This document shows positions 36,059-44,089 of a stretch of 64,000 nt of DNA, piece after piece. The notes under the pieces are model-generated. The model made no database searches. It was given only the letters and a program-made list of their open reading frames with translations, and was not told where the DNA came from. The first letter of the stretch is position 1. Every line of letters begins with the position of its first letter. The stretch lies in the NCBI GenBank assembly GCA_965247015.1, contig CBDFGG010000003.1:124001-188000 (forward strand), written 5' to 3'. The stretch comes from JAIXWP01 sp965247015 (GTDB lineage: Bacteria > Bacteroidota > Bacteroidia > Flavobacteriales_D > Sanyastnellaceae). The position numbers were made by a program, and so were the translations under genes.

Positions 36059-36610
36059 ATGACAAAAGAAGAAGCACTGCACTATTTTGAATTGGACAAA
36101 GACTTCCAAGCACTAGAGTTATTAGACCTTGTAGACGAAAAGCTCTTTGTTTTGAAAAATGAGGTTTTGCAAAAATTGGCCGTTCCATCACTTCTTGTCA
36201 AGCGCTTAAAGGAATCCGATAAGATTCTAACTGCTACCACCGCCCTCCAAATGAATGAAGAAGTGGAGATTCCAAAATTCACGGAAGTGGCTTTCCCCCT
36301 CACCCCTATTGAGTTCCTAGAATACTATGAAAGAGAACTTTCGACTGTAAAGCTTATCATTTTTCATGCGAAATACCCTCAAGTTTTGTCGGCAGGAATC
36401 CAACAACTGATTTCACTACAGGAAGGCTACGTAAAGAATTTTAATGCTGTTTTTGGAAAATATGGTGTATCCGAATCTGAAGTTTCAGCGCAACAAGCAA
36501 TGGATAGTGGCCCCGTCCTAAGAGCATTAAAAGCCAATCAAGACGCGGAAGTCACAGACATTATTCAGACAGAAGCAGCTCGCGTCCGCAAGCTTGTATC
36601 GTTAGGATAA
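36059..36610 (+). CDS. Hypothetical protein, mostly helical
   Basis: The 183-residue soluble protein has no signal peptide and no recognisable domain. The ATG at 36059 is chosen: the frame stays open upstream, but that part lies inside the divergent lipoprotein gene. Predicted helices are rich in Glu, Leu and Lys (EALHYFELDKDFQALELLDLV, VPSLLVKRLKESDKI). It has only one or two aromatic clusters and no cysteine. Its last 46 bases overlap the convergent PAP2 phosphatase gene. Function unknown. Confidence 0.75.
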   Translation: MTKEEALHYFELDKDFQALELLDLVDEKLFVLKNEVLQKLAVPSLLVKRLKESDKILTATTALQMNEEVEIPKFTEVAFPLTPIEFLEYYERELSTVKLIIFHAKYPQVLSAGIQQLISLQEGYVKNFNAVFGKYGVSESEVSAQQAMDSGPVLRALKANQDAEVTDIIQTEAARVRKLVSLG

Positions 36611-37185
36611 AGTTTCAACATCATTTTTTTCCAAAGAAAAAAACAGAGGAATCCTACCAGAGTCCCCATCGTCAATCCCATCAAGATGTCACTTGGAAAA
36701 TGGACTCCTAAATAGATCCGAGAATAGCTGATCAACAAGACCCAAAGAATACACAAGGCTGAGATCCATCTTTTCACTGGGCGCATCCAGAGCAGAAAGA
36801 GCACCGCAACTCCTGCATAATTCGCCGCGTGCGAAGAATAAAAGCCAAACTTTCCTCCCTTGTAAACCTGACCATTTGGTTCTAAAGTATAATGGAGCTT
36901 TGTTTCAATCAACGGATCATGACTCGGACGAAAACGACCTATCCAATTTTTAAAAATACCACTCGCCACTTGATCATTGATTAGCACTGAAAGGGCAAGA
37001 AAGACTAAGACCCATACAAACACTTTCGTGGAAAACCTTTTATAGAGGGCGTAGAGCAACACTAGATAAACAGGAATCCAGAAAAGCTTTTCACTGAAAT
37101 ACCACATGATACGATCAAGAAATGGAAAAGCATCTGTGTTGAGCCATTCCATTAATTGATAGTCTAATTCCAGTAATCCATTCAT
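36565..37185 (-). CDS. PAP2 family membrane phosphatase
   Basis: The 206-residue protein has about five or six membrane helices and all three PAP2 motifs: KNWIGRFRP (residues about 79-87), YSSHAAN with the catalytic His, and SRIYLGVHFPSD. It probably dephosphorylates a lipid pyrophosphate or phosphatidate on the outer side of the inner membrane, such as undecaprenyl-PP recycling. The upstream acyl-CoA ligase stop overlaps this start (TAATG), so they are coupled. The 3' end overlaps the convergent hypothetical gene by 46 bases. Confidence 0.94.
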   Translation of the reverse strand: MNGLLELDYQLMEWLNTDAFPFLDRIMWYFSEKLFWIPVYLVLLYALYKRFSTKVFVWVLVFLALSVLINDQVASGIFKNWIGRFRPSHDPLIETKLHYTLEPNGQVYKGGKFGFYSSHAANYAGVAVLFLLWMRPVKRWISALCILWVLLISYSRIYLGVHFPSDILMGLTMGTLVGFLCFFLWKKMMLKLYPNDTSLRTRAASV

Positions 37186-38951
37186 TAGTCGCGATAGATA
37201 TCTTGAACCAATGATTGGTAGTTCTCCATGATTTTTTTACGCTTGAGTTTTAAGGTTGGAGTAATTTCCCCTGCATCAATGGTAAATGGTTTTGGTAAAA
37301 TTCGGAAAGCCTTGATCTGTTCCCATTTCCCAAAGCGTCCGTTGCGCTTTTCAATCTCGTCATTGATGAGTTTTTCTACTGTATCACTCTTCAAAAACTC
37401 GTCGTGATTTGTATACTTAATTCCCTTGCGATCGGCCCATGACTTAAGCGCCACTGCATCGACTACTATCAATGCGGCAGGGAAGTTTTTACTCTCACCA
37501 ATCACCATACATTGTTCTATAAACAATGATTCTTTCAAGACGTTTTCTATCAATTGTGGAGCAACATATTTACCGCCACTGGTCTTAAACATTTCTTTTT
37601 TACGATCGGTAATTTTCAAGAACCCATCATTCACTTCTCCAATGTCTCCGGTGTGGAACCATCCATCCTTCAATACTTCAGCAGTGAGTTCTGCATTTTT
37701 ATAATAGCCCATCATCACATTAGGCCCTTTGCATAAGATTTCTCCATCTTCTGCAATTTTTACTTGAACATTATTGATCATTTTTCCAACGCTACCTACG
37801 CGATACATCCCTGGTTGACGCATCGAGTTCACTGATATAACGGGAGAGGTTTCTGTAAGTCCATATCCTTCTTTGATCACAATGCCAGCTCCGCAGAAGA
37901 AGCGTGCAAGGCGCGGTTGAAGCGCTGCACTGCCCGAAGGAACCGCCTTAATTCGTGTTAATCCAAGTGCTGCTTTCACTTTGCTAAAAACCAATTTGCG
38001 AGCAATAGCCAATTTCACTTTATACCATCCACCCTTATCAACATCCCAGTCTAAGGCTACACCCACAGACCATTGGAAAATTTTCTTTTTAAGACCGGTA
38101 TTACTCAAGCCCTTTGCGATGACACCATCATAAAACTTTTCAAGAAGCCGAGGCACAGCAGAGAATAATTCCGGTTGCACGAAGGCTAGGTCATCTTTCA
38201 CATTATCCAATCCACTCAAGTAAATGGATACACCATTATTGATGTAGAGGTAATGCAGCATGCGCTCATAAATATGACAGCAAGGCAAGAAACTCAAGCT
38301 GACGCTTGCACCTTTTTCTAAATCAGGCAGACGATCTTCCGAATCAACAGCATTGCTTGCAATGTTTTGATGCGAAAGCATCACACCCTTTGGAAGCCCT
38401 GTTGTTCCTGATGTATAAATGATCGTTGCCAAATCTTCTGCCTTGACAGCGTCAGAGATATCTTTTACTTTTTGGTGATCACCTGTTTTACCGAGCTCTA
38501 CTACTTCCAGCCAATTCTTTGCTCCGTTCACCTTTTCAAAGGTGTAAACTTCCTTCAATGTTGGAACGCGGTCTTTGATAGCCATCACCTTTTGGTATAC
38601 GTCATCATCAGAAACGAAGCAGTAAATAGATTCAGAGTGGTTCATGATGTACGCATAGTCCTCCGATGTCATCGTTGGATAGATCGGAATGTCGATCGCT
38701 CCAATTTGAAGTGAAGCGTGGTCCATCACATTCCATTCCGTGCGATTAGTAGAAGTGATCAAAGCGATTTTGTCTCCCTTTTGAACTCCCATCTCCAATA
38801 GACCCGCGGATGCATTATTCATCATTTCCACAAATTGATTTGTAGAATATGATTTCCATTCACCTGCTAATTTTGAAGTGAAAGCTTTTGCAAGAGGATA
38901 TTGCTTTTGTTGAATATATATGAAGTCAAAAAGACGAAATTGAGTCGACAT
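37185..38951 (-). CDS. Long-chain fatty acid--CoA ligase
   Basis: About 588 residues from the ATG at 38951 (MSTQFRLFDF); a longer frame to 38999 adds a hydrophobic stretch with no match to the family. It is an AMP-forming enzyme of the ANL superfamily with P-loop TIIYTSGTTGLPKGVMLSH (split: IIYTSGTTG, PKGVMLSH), GYGLTETSPVI, and HTGDIGEVNDGFLKITDRKKE near the hinge, with KTSGGKYVAP after it. It activates free fatty acids as acyl-CoA for beta oxidation or lipid synthesis. It shares an intergenic region with a divergent 3-hydroxyacyl-CoA dehydrogenase, a sensible fatty acid context. Confidence 0.93.
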   Translation of the reverse strand: MSTQFRLFDFIYIQQKQYPLAKAFTSKLAGEWKSYSTNQFVEMMNNASAGLLEMGVQKGDKIALITSTNRTEWNVMDHASLQIGAIDIPIYPTMTSEDYAYIMNHSESIYCFVSDDDVYQKVMAIKDRVPTLKEVYTFEKVNGAKNWLEVVELGKTGDHQKVKDISDAVKAEDLATIIYTSGTTGLPKGVMLSHQNIASNAVDSEDRLPDLEKGASVSLSFLPCCHIYERMLHYLYINNGVSIYLSGLDNVKDDLAFVQPELFSAVPRLLEKFYDGVIAKGLSNTGLKKKIFQWSVGVALDWDVDKGGWYKVKLAIARKLVFSKVKAALGLTRIKAVPSGSAALQPRLARFFCGAGIVIKEGYGLTETSPVISVNSMRQPGMYRVGSVGKMINNVQVKIAEDGEILCKGPNVMMGYYKNAELTAEVLKDGWFHTGDIGEVNDGFLKITDRKKEMFKTSGGKYVAPQLIENVLKESLFIEQCMVIGESKNFPAALIVVDAVALKSWADRKGIKYTNHDEFLKSDTVEKLINDEIEKRNGRFGKWEQIKAFRILPKPFTIDAGEITPTLKLKRKKIMENYQSLVQDIYRD

Positions 38952-39057
38952 GTGGTCTGGTTTTAAGGCTCTAATATAAAAAAACCACAGGAATAGCACT
39001 ATTCATAGCGTCATCAAGATTCTTTCTCCCTCATTTTCAGTGAAAAAAAGATAGAAA

Positions 39058-39085
39058 TTGAATCATCCAATCTTGTCTATTTTTG
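39058..39085 (+). promoter_or_regulatory. Candidate promoter for 3-hydroxyacyl-CoA dehydrogenase
   Basis: TATTTTTG (39078-39085) matches TAnnTTTG. A TTG at 39058-39060 lies 17 bases upstream. The ATG is 21 bases downstream. Confidence 0.55.
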
Positions 39086-39106
39086 CGCACCATATAAAAT
39101 ATTTCA

Positions 39107-40000
39107 ATGAAAAATATTTCAGTCATCGGAGCGGGCACCATGGGAAATGGAATCGCACACGTTTTTGCACAACACGGATATACCGTTCAATTAATAGATG
39201 TGAATGCAGCTTCTCTTGAAAAAGCTATTGCTACAATCACTAAAAATCTTGACCGTCAAGTTTCAAAAAATCTTTTGACCGAAGAGGATAAGAATGCAAC
39301 ACTTGCGCGCTTAACCACAACTACTGACCTTGCATCAGGCGTATCTAATGCAGAATTGGTGGTAGAAGCAGCAACAGAAAATGTAGACTTGAAACTGAAA
39401 ATTTTCAAGGACATGGATGCTAACGCTCCGGCTCATTGCATTCTTGCAACAAATACTTCATCTATATCCATTACTAAAATTGCAGCGGTTACATCCCGTC
39501 CTGATAAAGTCATCGGCATGCACTTCATGAATCCAGTGCCTGTGATGAAGTTGGTGGAAGTGATTCGTGGGTATAATACTTCTGATGAGGTGACCAAGAT
39601 GATTTTCGACTTGAGTGTTTCATTGCAAAAAGTACCTGTAGAAGTCAATGACTATCCAGGCTTTGTTGCCAATCGCATCTTAATGCCAATGATCAATGAG
39701 GCAATCTACACGTTGTATGAAGGAGTTGCAGGAGTTGAAGAGATTGATACCGTAATGAAGCTCGGAATGGGTCATCCAATGGGGCCTTTGCGTTTAGCAG
39801 ATTTTATCGGCTTGGATGTTTGTCTTGCGATCCTCCGTGTGATGCATGATGGATTTGGAAATCCAAAATACGCCCCATGCCCATTATTGGTAAACATGGT
39901 TGCTGCTGGAAAAATGGGAGATAAATCAGGCGAAGGTTTCTATAAAGTGAACAAAGAGACCAAGGAACTCACCGTTTCTTCAAGTTTTTCTAAAAAATAG
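39107..40000 (+). CDS. 3-hydroxyacyl (3-hydroxybutyryl)-CoA dehydrogenase
   Basis: The 297-residue NAD(P)-dependent enzyme oxidises 3-hydroxyacyl-CoA, or reduces acetoacetyl-CoA. It has an N-terminal Rossmann fold with GAGTMGNG (residues 7-14), then ATNTSSISITKIAA, the catalytic His in MHFMNPVPVMKLVEVI and the Glu about a dozen residues on. The C-terminal dimerisation domain contains DYPGFVANRIL and GMGHPMGPLRLADFIGLD. The size equals stand-alone bacterial Hbd/PaaH enzymes. The divergent neighbour encodes an acyl-CoA ligase, suggesting joint use in fatty acid breakdown. Confidence 0.94.
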   Translation: MKNISVIGAGTMGNGIAHVFAQHGYTVQLIDVNAASLEKAIATITKNLDRQVSKNLLTEEDKNATLARLTTTTDLASGVSNAELVVEAATENVDLKLKIFKDMDANAPAHCILATNTSSISITKIAAVTSRPDKVIGMHFMNPVPVMKLVEVIRGYNTSDEVTKMIFDLSVSLQKVPVEVNDYPGFVANRILMPMINEAIYTLYEGVAGVEEIDTVMKLGMGHPMGPLRLADFIGLDVCLAILRVMHDGFGNPKYAPCPLLVNMVAAGKMGDKSGEGFYKVNKETKELTVSSSFSKK

Positions 40001-40053
40001 CAAGCTCACATTCAACGCGATAGAAAAAAATTGCATTGAAAAGTGAAAAAAGA

Positions 40054-40084
40054 TTTGGATATATAAAAAGGGTTGGTATCTTTG
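40054..40084 (+). promoter_or_regulatory. Promoter of the tRNA-Val gene (-33 TTTG, -7 TATCTTTG)
   Basis: TTTG at 40054-40057 and TATCTTTG at 40077-40084 are separated by exactly 19 bases. This is the full Bacteroidota consensus and the best promoter in the window. It lies 26 bases before the tRNA. Confidence 0.8.
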
Positions 40085-40110
40085 CGCCCGCTTTTAGCGA
40101 AAAGCATGAA

Positions 40111-40185
40111 GGGAGCTTAGCTCAGCTGGTTCAGAGCATCTGCCTTACAAGCAGAGGGTCACTGGTTCGAACCCAGTAGCTCCCA
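40111..40185 (+). tRNA. tRNA-Val (anticodon UAC)
   Basis: The 75-base cloverleaf has acceptor arms GGGAGCT and AGCTCCC, D stem GCTC/GAGC, anticodon stem TCTGC/GCAGA around loop CTTACAA (anticodon TAC), and T arm ACTGG-TTCGAAC-CCAGT, with discriminator A. It reads GUA and probably other GUN codons. CCA is not encoded (CAA follows the discriminator), so it must be added after transcription. It stands alone with its own promoter and terminator. Confidence 0.96.
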
Positions 40186-40193
40186 CAAACATT

Positions 40194-40223
40194 AAAAGCC
40201 TTCTCAGCGAGAAGGCTTTTTTT
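40194..40223 (+). terminator. Rho-independent terminator after tRNA-Val
   Basis: AAAAGCCTTCTC and GAGAAGGCTTTT form a 12-bp stem with a 3-base loop, ending in seven T. It lies 8 bases past the tRNA and 17 bases before the next ATG. Confidence 0.9.
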
Positions 40224-40240
40224 ATAAATAAACATTACTC

Positions 40241-40654
40241 ATGAAAGTGTCATTAGAAAAAATTCTTTCGGTATCAGGTAAGCCAGGAATCTTCCAACTT
40301 ATCGCCGGTGGTAAAAACATCATCGTTGCCGAGTCTTTGGTGGATGGAAAGAGATTGCCAATTCACCCTAACCAACGAGTGAGCTCTCTTTCTGACATCA
40401 GCATCTTCACGATTGAAGAAGATGTTCCTTTGAAAGATGTTTTCGGAAAAATGAAAGAGCACTACAATGGTGCTGCGGCCATCGACCACAAATCAGAATC
40501 AAAAATTTTGAGATCTGAAATCGAGAAATTCCTTCCTACATACGACAGCGAGCGTGTGTATGACAGCGACATCAAGAAGTTGTTCCAGTGGTACAACATT
40601 CTTCAATCAAAAGATATGTTAGAATTTGAAGAAGCTGAAGAAACAGCTGAATAA
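40241..40654 (+). CDS. DUF5606 domain protein
   Basis: The 137-residue protein of a Bacteroidota-specific family of unknown function contains the family's hallmark text LEKILSVSGKPGIFQL, VAESLVDGKRLP, RVSSLSDISIFT and EDVPLKDVFGKM. It is small, soluble and acidic at the C-terminus (EFEEAEETAE). No catalytic motif is evident. The gene lies right behind the tRNA terminator, leaving 17 bases between the terminator and the ATG. That spacing is short for a promoter, so read-through from the tRNA or a promoter inside the hairpin region is likely. Confidence 0.85.
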   Translation: MKVSLEKILSVSGKPGIFQLIAGGKNIIVAESLVDGKRLPIHPNQRVSSLSDISIFTIEEDVPLKDVFGKMKEHYNGAAAIDHKSESKILRSEIEKFLPTYDSERVYDSDIKKLFQWYNILQSKDMLEFEEAEETAE

Positions 40655-40665
40655 GATATCAATCA

Positions 40666-41112
40666 CTACTTTGAAAATGGGATTTCTTTTAAGAACTCCC
40701 ATTTTTTTTGCGCTATAAATATTTCAGCAGCGAAGATTTCCATACCATTCGTCACCACCAAATACGGCACTTCTAGTGTCAAGTTGTATCGTGCTGCTTG
40801 ATCAAATGTCGCTTGGCTGATTGGGATTTGTGGAGCTTTGCATTCCACCAATATCTGAGGCTTCCCTTGCGCATCAAACACAATGATATCGGCTCGTTTG
40901 GTGAGTCCGACTACTTTCAAAGTGTATTCCACTGCGATGCGTCCGAGTGGATAACCGAGGCCCTCCATGAGATAGCGCACCATGTGCTGACGTACCAGCT
41001 CTTCTGGTGTGAGCAAAATCCATTTTTTTCGAGCCTCATCCCATATCTCCGTACCTCGCGACGTGGACTTTGTGCGAAAAGAATAATTCGGGAAAATGAA
41101 TTGTTGACTCAT
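40666..41112 (-). CDS. HsdR N-terminal-like (PD-(D/E)XK) protein
   Basis: About 148 residues from the ATG at 41112; the longer frame to 41142 is less likely. It corresponds to only the N-terminal nuclease domain of type I restriction R subunits. RADIIVFDAQGKPQILVECKAP supplies the catalytic Asp and the Glu-x-Lys (split: RADIIVFD, LVECKAP). No helicase part, no hsdM or hsdS and no methylase are nearby, so it is not a functional restriction system. Stand-alone copies are widespread in Bacteroidota, often near holA as here. A DNA processing or housekeeping role is inferred. Confidence 0.82.
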   Translation of the reverse strand: MSQQFIFPNYSFRTKSTSRGTEIWDEARKKWILLTPEELVRQHMVRYLMEGLGYPLGRIAVEYTLKVVGLTKRADIIVFDAQGKPQILVECKAPQIPISQATFDQAARYNLTLEVPYLVVTNGMEIFAAEIFIAQKKWEFLKEIPFSK

Positions 41113-41152
41113 GGTTGAAGGCCACGAAATTAGTGCATCCAAGGAATAATAG

Positions 41153-41160
41153 TATATTTG
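41153..41160 (+). promoter_or_regulatory. -7 promoter box (TATATTTG) for amn
   Basis: TATATTTG is a perfect TAnnTTTG match ending 6 bases before the ATG at 41167, so transcription should begin at or next to the start codon. No -33 TTG was found. Confidence 0.5.
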
Positions 41161-41166
41161 AAACTT

Positions 41167-41940
41167 ATGGAAACAAAAGAAGAAATTGTAAAGAATTGGC
41201 TGCCCCGCTATACTGGGACACCCATTGAAGATTTTGGAGAATATATTCTTTTAACCAACTTCGATAATTACGTTCAGAAGTTCGCTGAATGGCACAACGT
41301 GCCAATCATTGGACTCGATAAAGCGATGTCCACAGCAACAGCAGATGGTATCACGATCATCAACTTTAGCATGGGTAGCGCAAATGCAGCGACCATCATG
41401 GATTTGCTAAGTGCAATACATCCAAAAGCAGTTTTATTTCTTGGAAAATGTGGTGGCTTGAAATCAAAAAGTCAGATTGGAGATTTGATATTACCACTCG
41501 CAGGTATTCGTGGAGAAGGAACTTCAAATGACTACTTCCCACCAGAAGTGCCAGCTCTTCCAGCCTTCCCATTACAACGTGCTGTATCATCTACCATTCG
41601 AGATCAAGGATTAGACTATTGGACAGGGACTGTTTATACTACCAATAGACGTGTTTGGGAGCATGATACTAATTTCAAAGAATACTTGAGAAAAATAAGA
41701 GCAATGGCCATCGATATGGAAACAGCCACACTCTTCACAGTTGGTTTTGCAAATAAAATTCCCGTTGGAGCACTACTTCTCGTAAGCGACCAACCAATGG
41801 ATCCACAAGGTGTGAAAACTTCTGAAAGCGATAAAAAAGTAACCACCAATTTCGTAGATACTCATATCAAAATTGGCATCGAAGCATTGAAAGAAATTAG
41901 AGATGAAGGTCGTTCTGTTAGACACTTGAAGTGGGAGTAA
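41167..41940 (+). CDS. amn: AMP nucleosidase
   Basis: The 257-residue enzyme of the nucleoside phosphorylase/hydrolase fold splits AMP into adenine and ribose-5-phosphate. Motifs: FLGKCGGLKSKSQIGDLILPL (split: FLGKCGGL, IGDLILP), RGEGTSNDYFP, and the purine-nucleosidase AIDMETATLFTVGF with the catalytic Glu in DMET. It corresponds to the short AMN form of Bacteroidota, without the N-terminal regulatory domain of the E. coli enzyme. The ATG at 41167 is preferred to an upstream TTG, because that TTG lies within the promoter box. holA follows after 7 bases. Confidence 0.9.
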   Translation: METKEEIVKNWLPRYTGTPIEDFGEYILLTNFDNYVQKFAEWHNVPIIGLDKAMSTATADGITIINFSMGSANAATIMDLLSAIHPKAVLFLGKCGGLKSKSQIGDLILPLAGIRGEGTSNDYFPPEVPALPAFPLQRAVSSTIRDQGLDYWTGTVYTTNRRVWEHDTNFKEYLRKIRAMAIDMETATLFTVGFANKIPVGALLLVSDQPMDPQGVKTSESDKKVTTNFVDTHIKIGIEALKEIRDEGRSVRHLKWE

Positions 41941-41947
41941 TTAAGTC

Positions 41948-43018
41948 ATGGATCATTTAAAAATCATACGAGATATTGAAATGAGGAATTTCAAACCCAT
42001 CTATTTCTTGATGGGAGAAGAGCCTTATTTCATAGATCTTATTTCAGATAAAATTGAGAACACCGTTCTGGACGAAGCATCCAAGGCATTCGGACAAACG
42101 ATTGTGTATGGTCGAGATGTGAATCTCGATCAAGTCATTTCACTCAGCAAAGGCTTCCCTATGATGGGAGATTTGCAAGTGGTGATGGTGAAAGAAGCAC
42201 AAGATTTAAAAGAATTCAAACGTGCAAAATCAAGCGATGACGATGAGGAAGAGTCTGCTTCTGAAGAAACACAGAAGAACGATAAATCATCCTTGGCAAG
42301 TTTTGAAAACTATGTAGCAAACCCTTCCCCTACCACCATTCTGGTGTTTGCAATGAAGGGAAAGAAATTAGATAAGCGTCTGAAATTTTATAAGACTTTG
42401 GAAAAAGTAGGAGTTGTTTTTGACTCTGAAAAAATCAAAGATTATAAGATGGCCGACTGGATTAGAAGCTACGTGCAGCAATCTGGATTCACCATTGAAA
42501 ACAGTGTTGCAGAACTTCTAGCAGAATACTTGGGTAATGATTTGAGCAAAGTGGTAAATGAAATTAGCAAGCTCGCTATCATTCTTCCAAAAGGCACGCA
42601 CATCAACGCTCAGCATGTAGAAGACAACATCGGTATTTCGAAAGATTTCAATGTTTGGGAACTACAAAAATCATTGGGACAAAAGGATGTATTGAAAGCG
42701 AATCGCATCATTCATTATTTTGAAAATAATCCCAAGGCCCACCCGATACAGATGACCATTCCGAGTTTGTATTCTTACTTCACGAAATTGGCCATTTATA
42801 TTTCCCTAAAAGACAAATCACAGGCTGCAAGTGCGATGGGCGTAAATCCCTACGCTATCAACGATTACAAAGCAGCAAGCACAAAATATGATGCTCGTAA
42901 AGTTGAACGTATTATAGGCTACTTGCGTCAAGCGGATCGACAAAGCAAAGGCTTGGAAGAGGGCAAGTATAACGTTGGAGATATCTATCGAGAATTGATT
43001 TTTAAAACATTGCACTGA
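41948..43018 (+). CDS. holA: DNA polymerase III delta subunit
   Basis: The 356-residue clamp-loader subunit opens the sliding clamp on DNA. The N-terminal domain begins with NFKPIYFLMGEEPYFIDLISDKIE (split: PIYFLMGEEPYF), typical of HolA. An acidic insert at about residues 95-115 (DDDEEESASEETQKND) is unusual, followed by a AAA-like domain lacking Walker A and a C-terminal helical collar (DIYRELIFKTLH). The length is at the family norm (about 340). It lies between amn and hemE on the same strand. Confidence 0.94.
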   Translation: MDHLKIIRDIEMRNFKPIYFLMGEEPYFIDLISDKIENTVLDEASKAFGQTIVYGRDVNLDQVISLSKGFPMMGDLQVVMVKEAQDLKEFKRAKSSDDDEEESASEETQKNDKSSLASFENYVANPSPTTILVFAMKGKKLDKRLKFYKTLEKVGVVFDSEKIKDYKMADWIRSYVQQSGFTIENSVAELLAEYLGNDLSKVVNEISKLAIILPKGTHINAQHVEDNIGISKDFNVWELQKSLGQKDVLKANRIIHYFENNPKAHPIQMTIPSLYSYFTKLAIYISLKDKSQAASAMGVNPYAINDYKAASTKYDARKVERIIGYLRQADRQSKGLEEGKYNVGDIYRELIFKTLH

Positions 43019-43040
43019 CAATTCAAAAAAACAGTGCTTG

Positions 43041-43048
43041 TATTTTCG
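43041..43048 (+). promoter_or_regulatory. Candidate -7 box (TATTTTCG) for hemE
   Basis: TATTTTCG ends 6 bases before the hemE ATG at 43055, suggesting a leaderless transcript. The same TTGTATTTTCGC string occurs before asnS. No -33 TTG at standard spacing. Confidence 0.4.
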
Positions 43049-43054
43049 CGAACT

Positions 43055-44089
43055 ATGACAAAGCCTAATGATTTAATTTTAAGAGCAGCTCTCGGTCAAG
43101 ATGTGGAGCGCACTCCTGTATGGGTAATGCGCCAAGCAGGCCGAGTACTCCCAGAGTACAGAGCAGTTCGCGCGAAAGCAGGAAGTTTTAAAGGACTCTT
43201 GTTTCAACCAGAGCTTGCGGCGGAGGTGACCATCCAGCCCGTTGATCTACTCGGTGTGGATGCAGCCATATTATTCTCAGATATATTGGTAATACCAGAG
43301 GCGATGGGCCTCGAATATCGTATGGACGAGGGCCGCGGACCGAGCTTCGAACAAACGATTCGAAGTGAAGCGGATTTGAAAAAAATCACAACGAATGGAA
43401 TCGAAGAAAATCTAGAATATGTTTTTCAAACCATTCGTTTGATCAAACAAGAGCTCGGAGATCGCGTGCCTTTGATAGGTTTTGCAGGAGCTCCATGGAC
43501 CATCTTCTGTTACATGGTGGAGGGTAAAGGATCAAAAACATTCTCCATGCCTCGTGCAATGATCATGTCAAATCCAGAGTTGGCACACACATTGCTTCAG
43601 GCGATCACAGATGCGACGATCATTTACTTGAAAGCCCAGATTAGAGAAGGCTGTCAGATGATTCAATTATTCGACAGTTGGGCCGGCGCATTAAACAACG
43701 ATTCATATAACAATTTTGCATTGCCATATCTACGACAAATATGTGAGGCTATACAAGACGTTCCAAAGACCGTCTTTTCATTGGGAGCATTTTTCTCTTT
43801 AGAGGAATTATCTCAATTGCCTTGCAATACAGTAGGATTGGATTGGCACATGGACCCAACGTGGGCAAGGAAAGTAGTGGGTGAAGAAAAGACCTTACAA
43901 GGCAATCTAGACCCTGCTATTTTATATGGTGATTATTCGTTTATTCGATTAAGAACCCAAGAAATGCTGCAAAAATTCGGTCCGAATCGACATATAGCTA
44001 ACCTAGGACACGGAGTTTATCCCGATATTCACGCCGACAAACTCAAGTGTTTTATTGATACCGTTAAAGAATACCAACACGTAAAATGA
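43055..44089 (+). CDS. hemE: Uroporphyrinogen decarboxylase
   Basis: The 344-residue enzyme converts uroporphyrinogen III to coproporphyrinogen III in heme synthesis. The N-terminal motif PVWVMRQAGRVLPEYRAVR is the family signature with the catalytic Arg. The family's Asp is in ILFSDILVIPEAMG, and GFAGAPWTIFCYMVEG and the C-terminal NLGHGVYPDIHADK are conserved. The ATG at 43055 is chosen over one at 43034, which would lie in the promoter region. It overlaps the following OmpA gene by 4 bases (ATGA). Confidence 0.96.
   Translation: MTKPNDLILRAALGQDVERTPVWVMRQAGRVLPEYRAVRAKAGSFKGLLFQPELAAEVTIQPVDLLGVDAAILFSDILVIPEAMGLEYRMDEGRGPSFEQTIRSEADLKKITTNGIEENLEYVFQTIRLIKQELGDRVPLIGFAGAPWTIFCYMVEGKGSKTFSMPRAMIMSNPELAHTLLQAITDATIIYLKAQIREGCQMIQLFDSWAGALNNDSYNNFALPYLRQICEAIQDVPKTVFSLGAFFSLEELSQLPCNTVGLDWHMDPTWARKVVGEEKTLQGNLDPAILYGDYSFIRLRTQEMLQKFGPNRHIANLGHGVYPDIHADKLKCFIDTVKEYQHVK

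Noticed and set aside
36010..36060. Longer N-terminus for the TlpA-like lipoprotein
   Set aside because: It would add a charged region before the signal peptide; the lipoprotein signal starts at the ATG at 36009.
38952..38999. Longer start for the acyl-CoA ligase
   Set aside because: The extra 16 residues are hydrophobic and unrelated to the family; the ATG at 38951 begins the usual N-terminus.
40666..41112. Type I restriction-modification system
   Set aside because: Only the HsdR N-terminal domain is present, with no helicase, methylase or specificity subunit.
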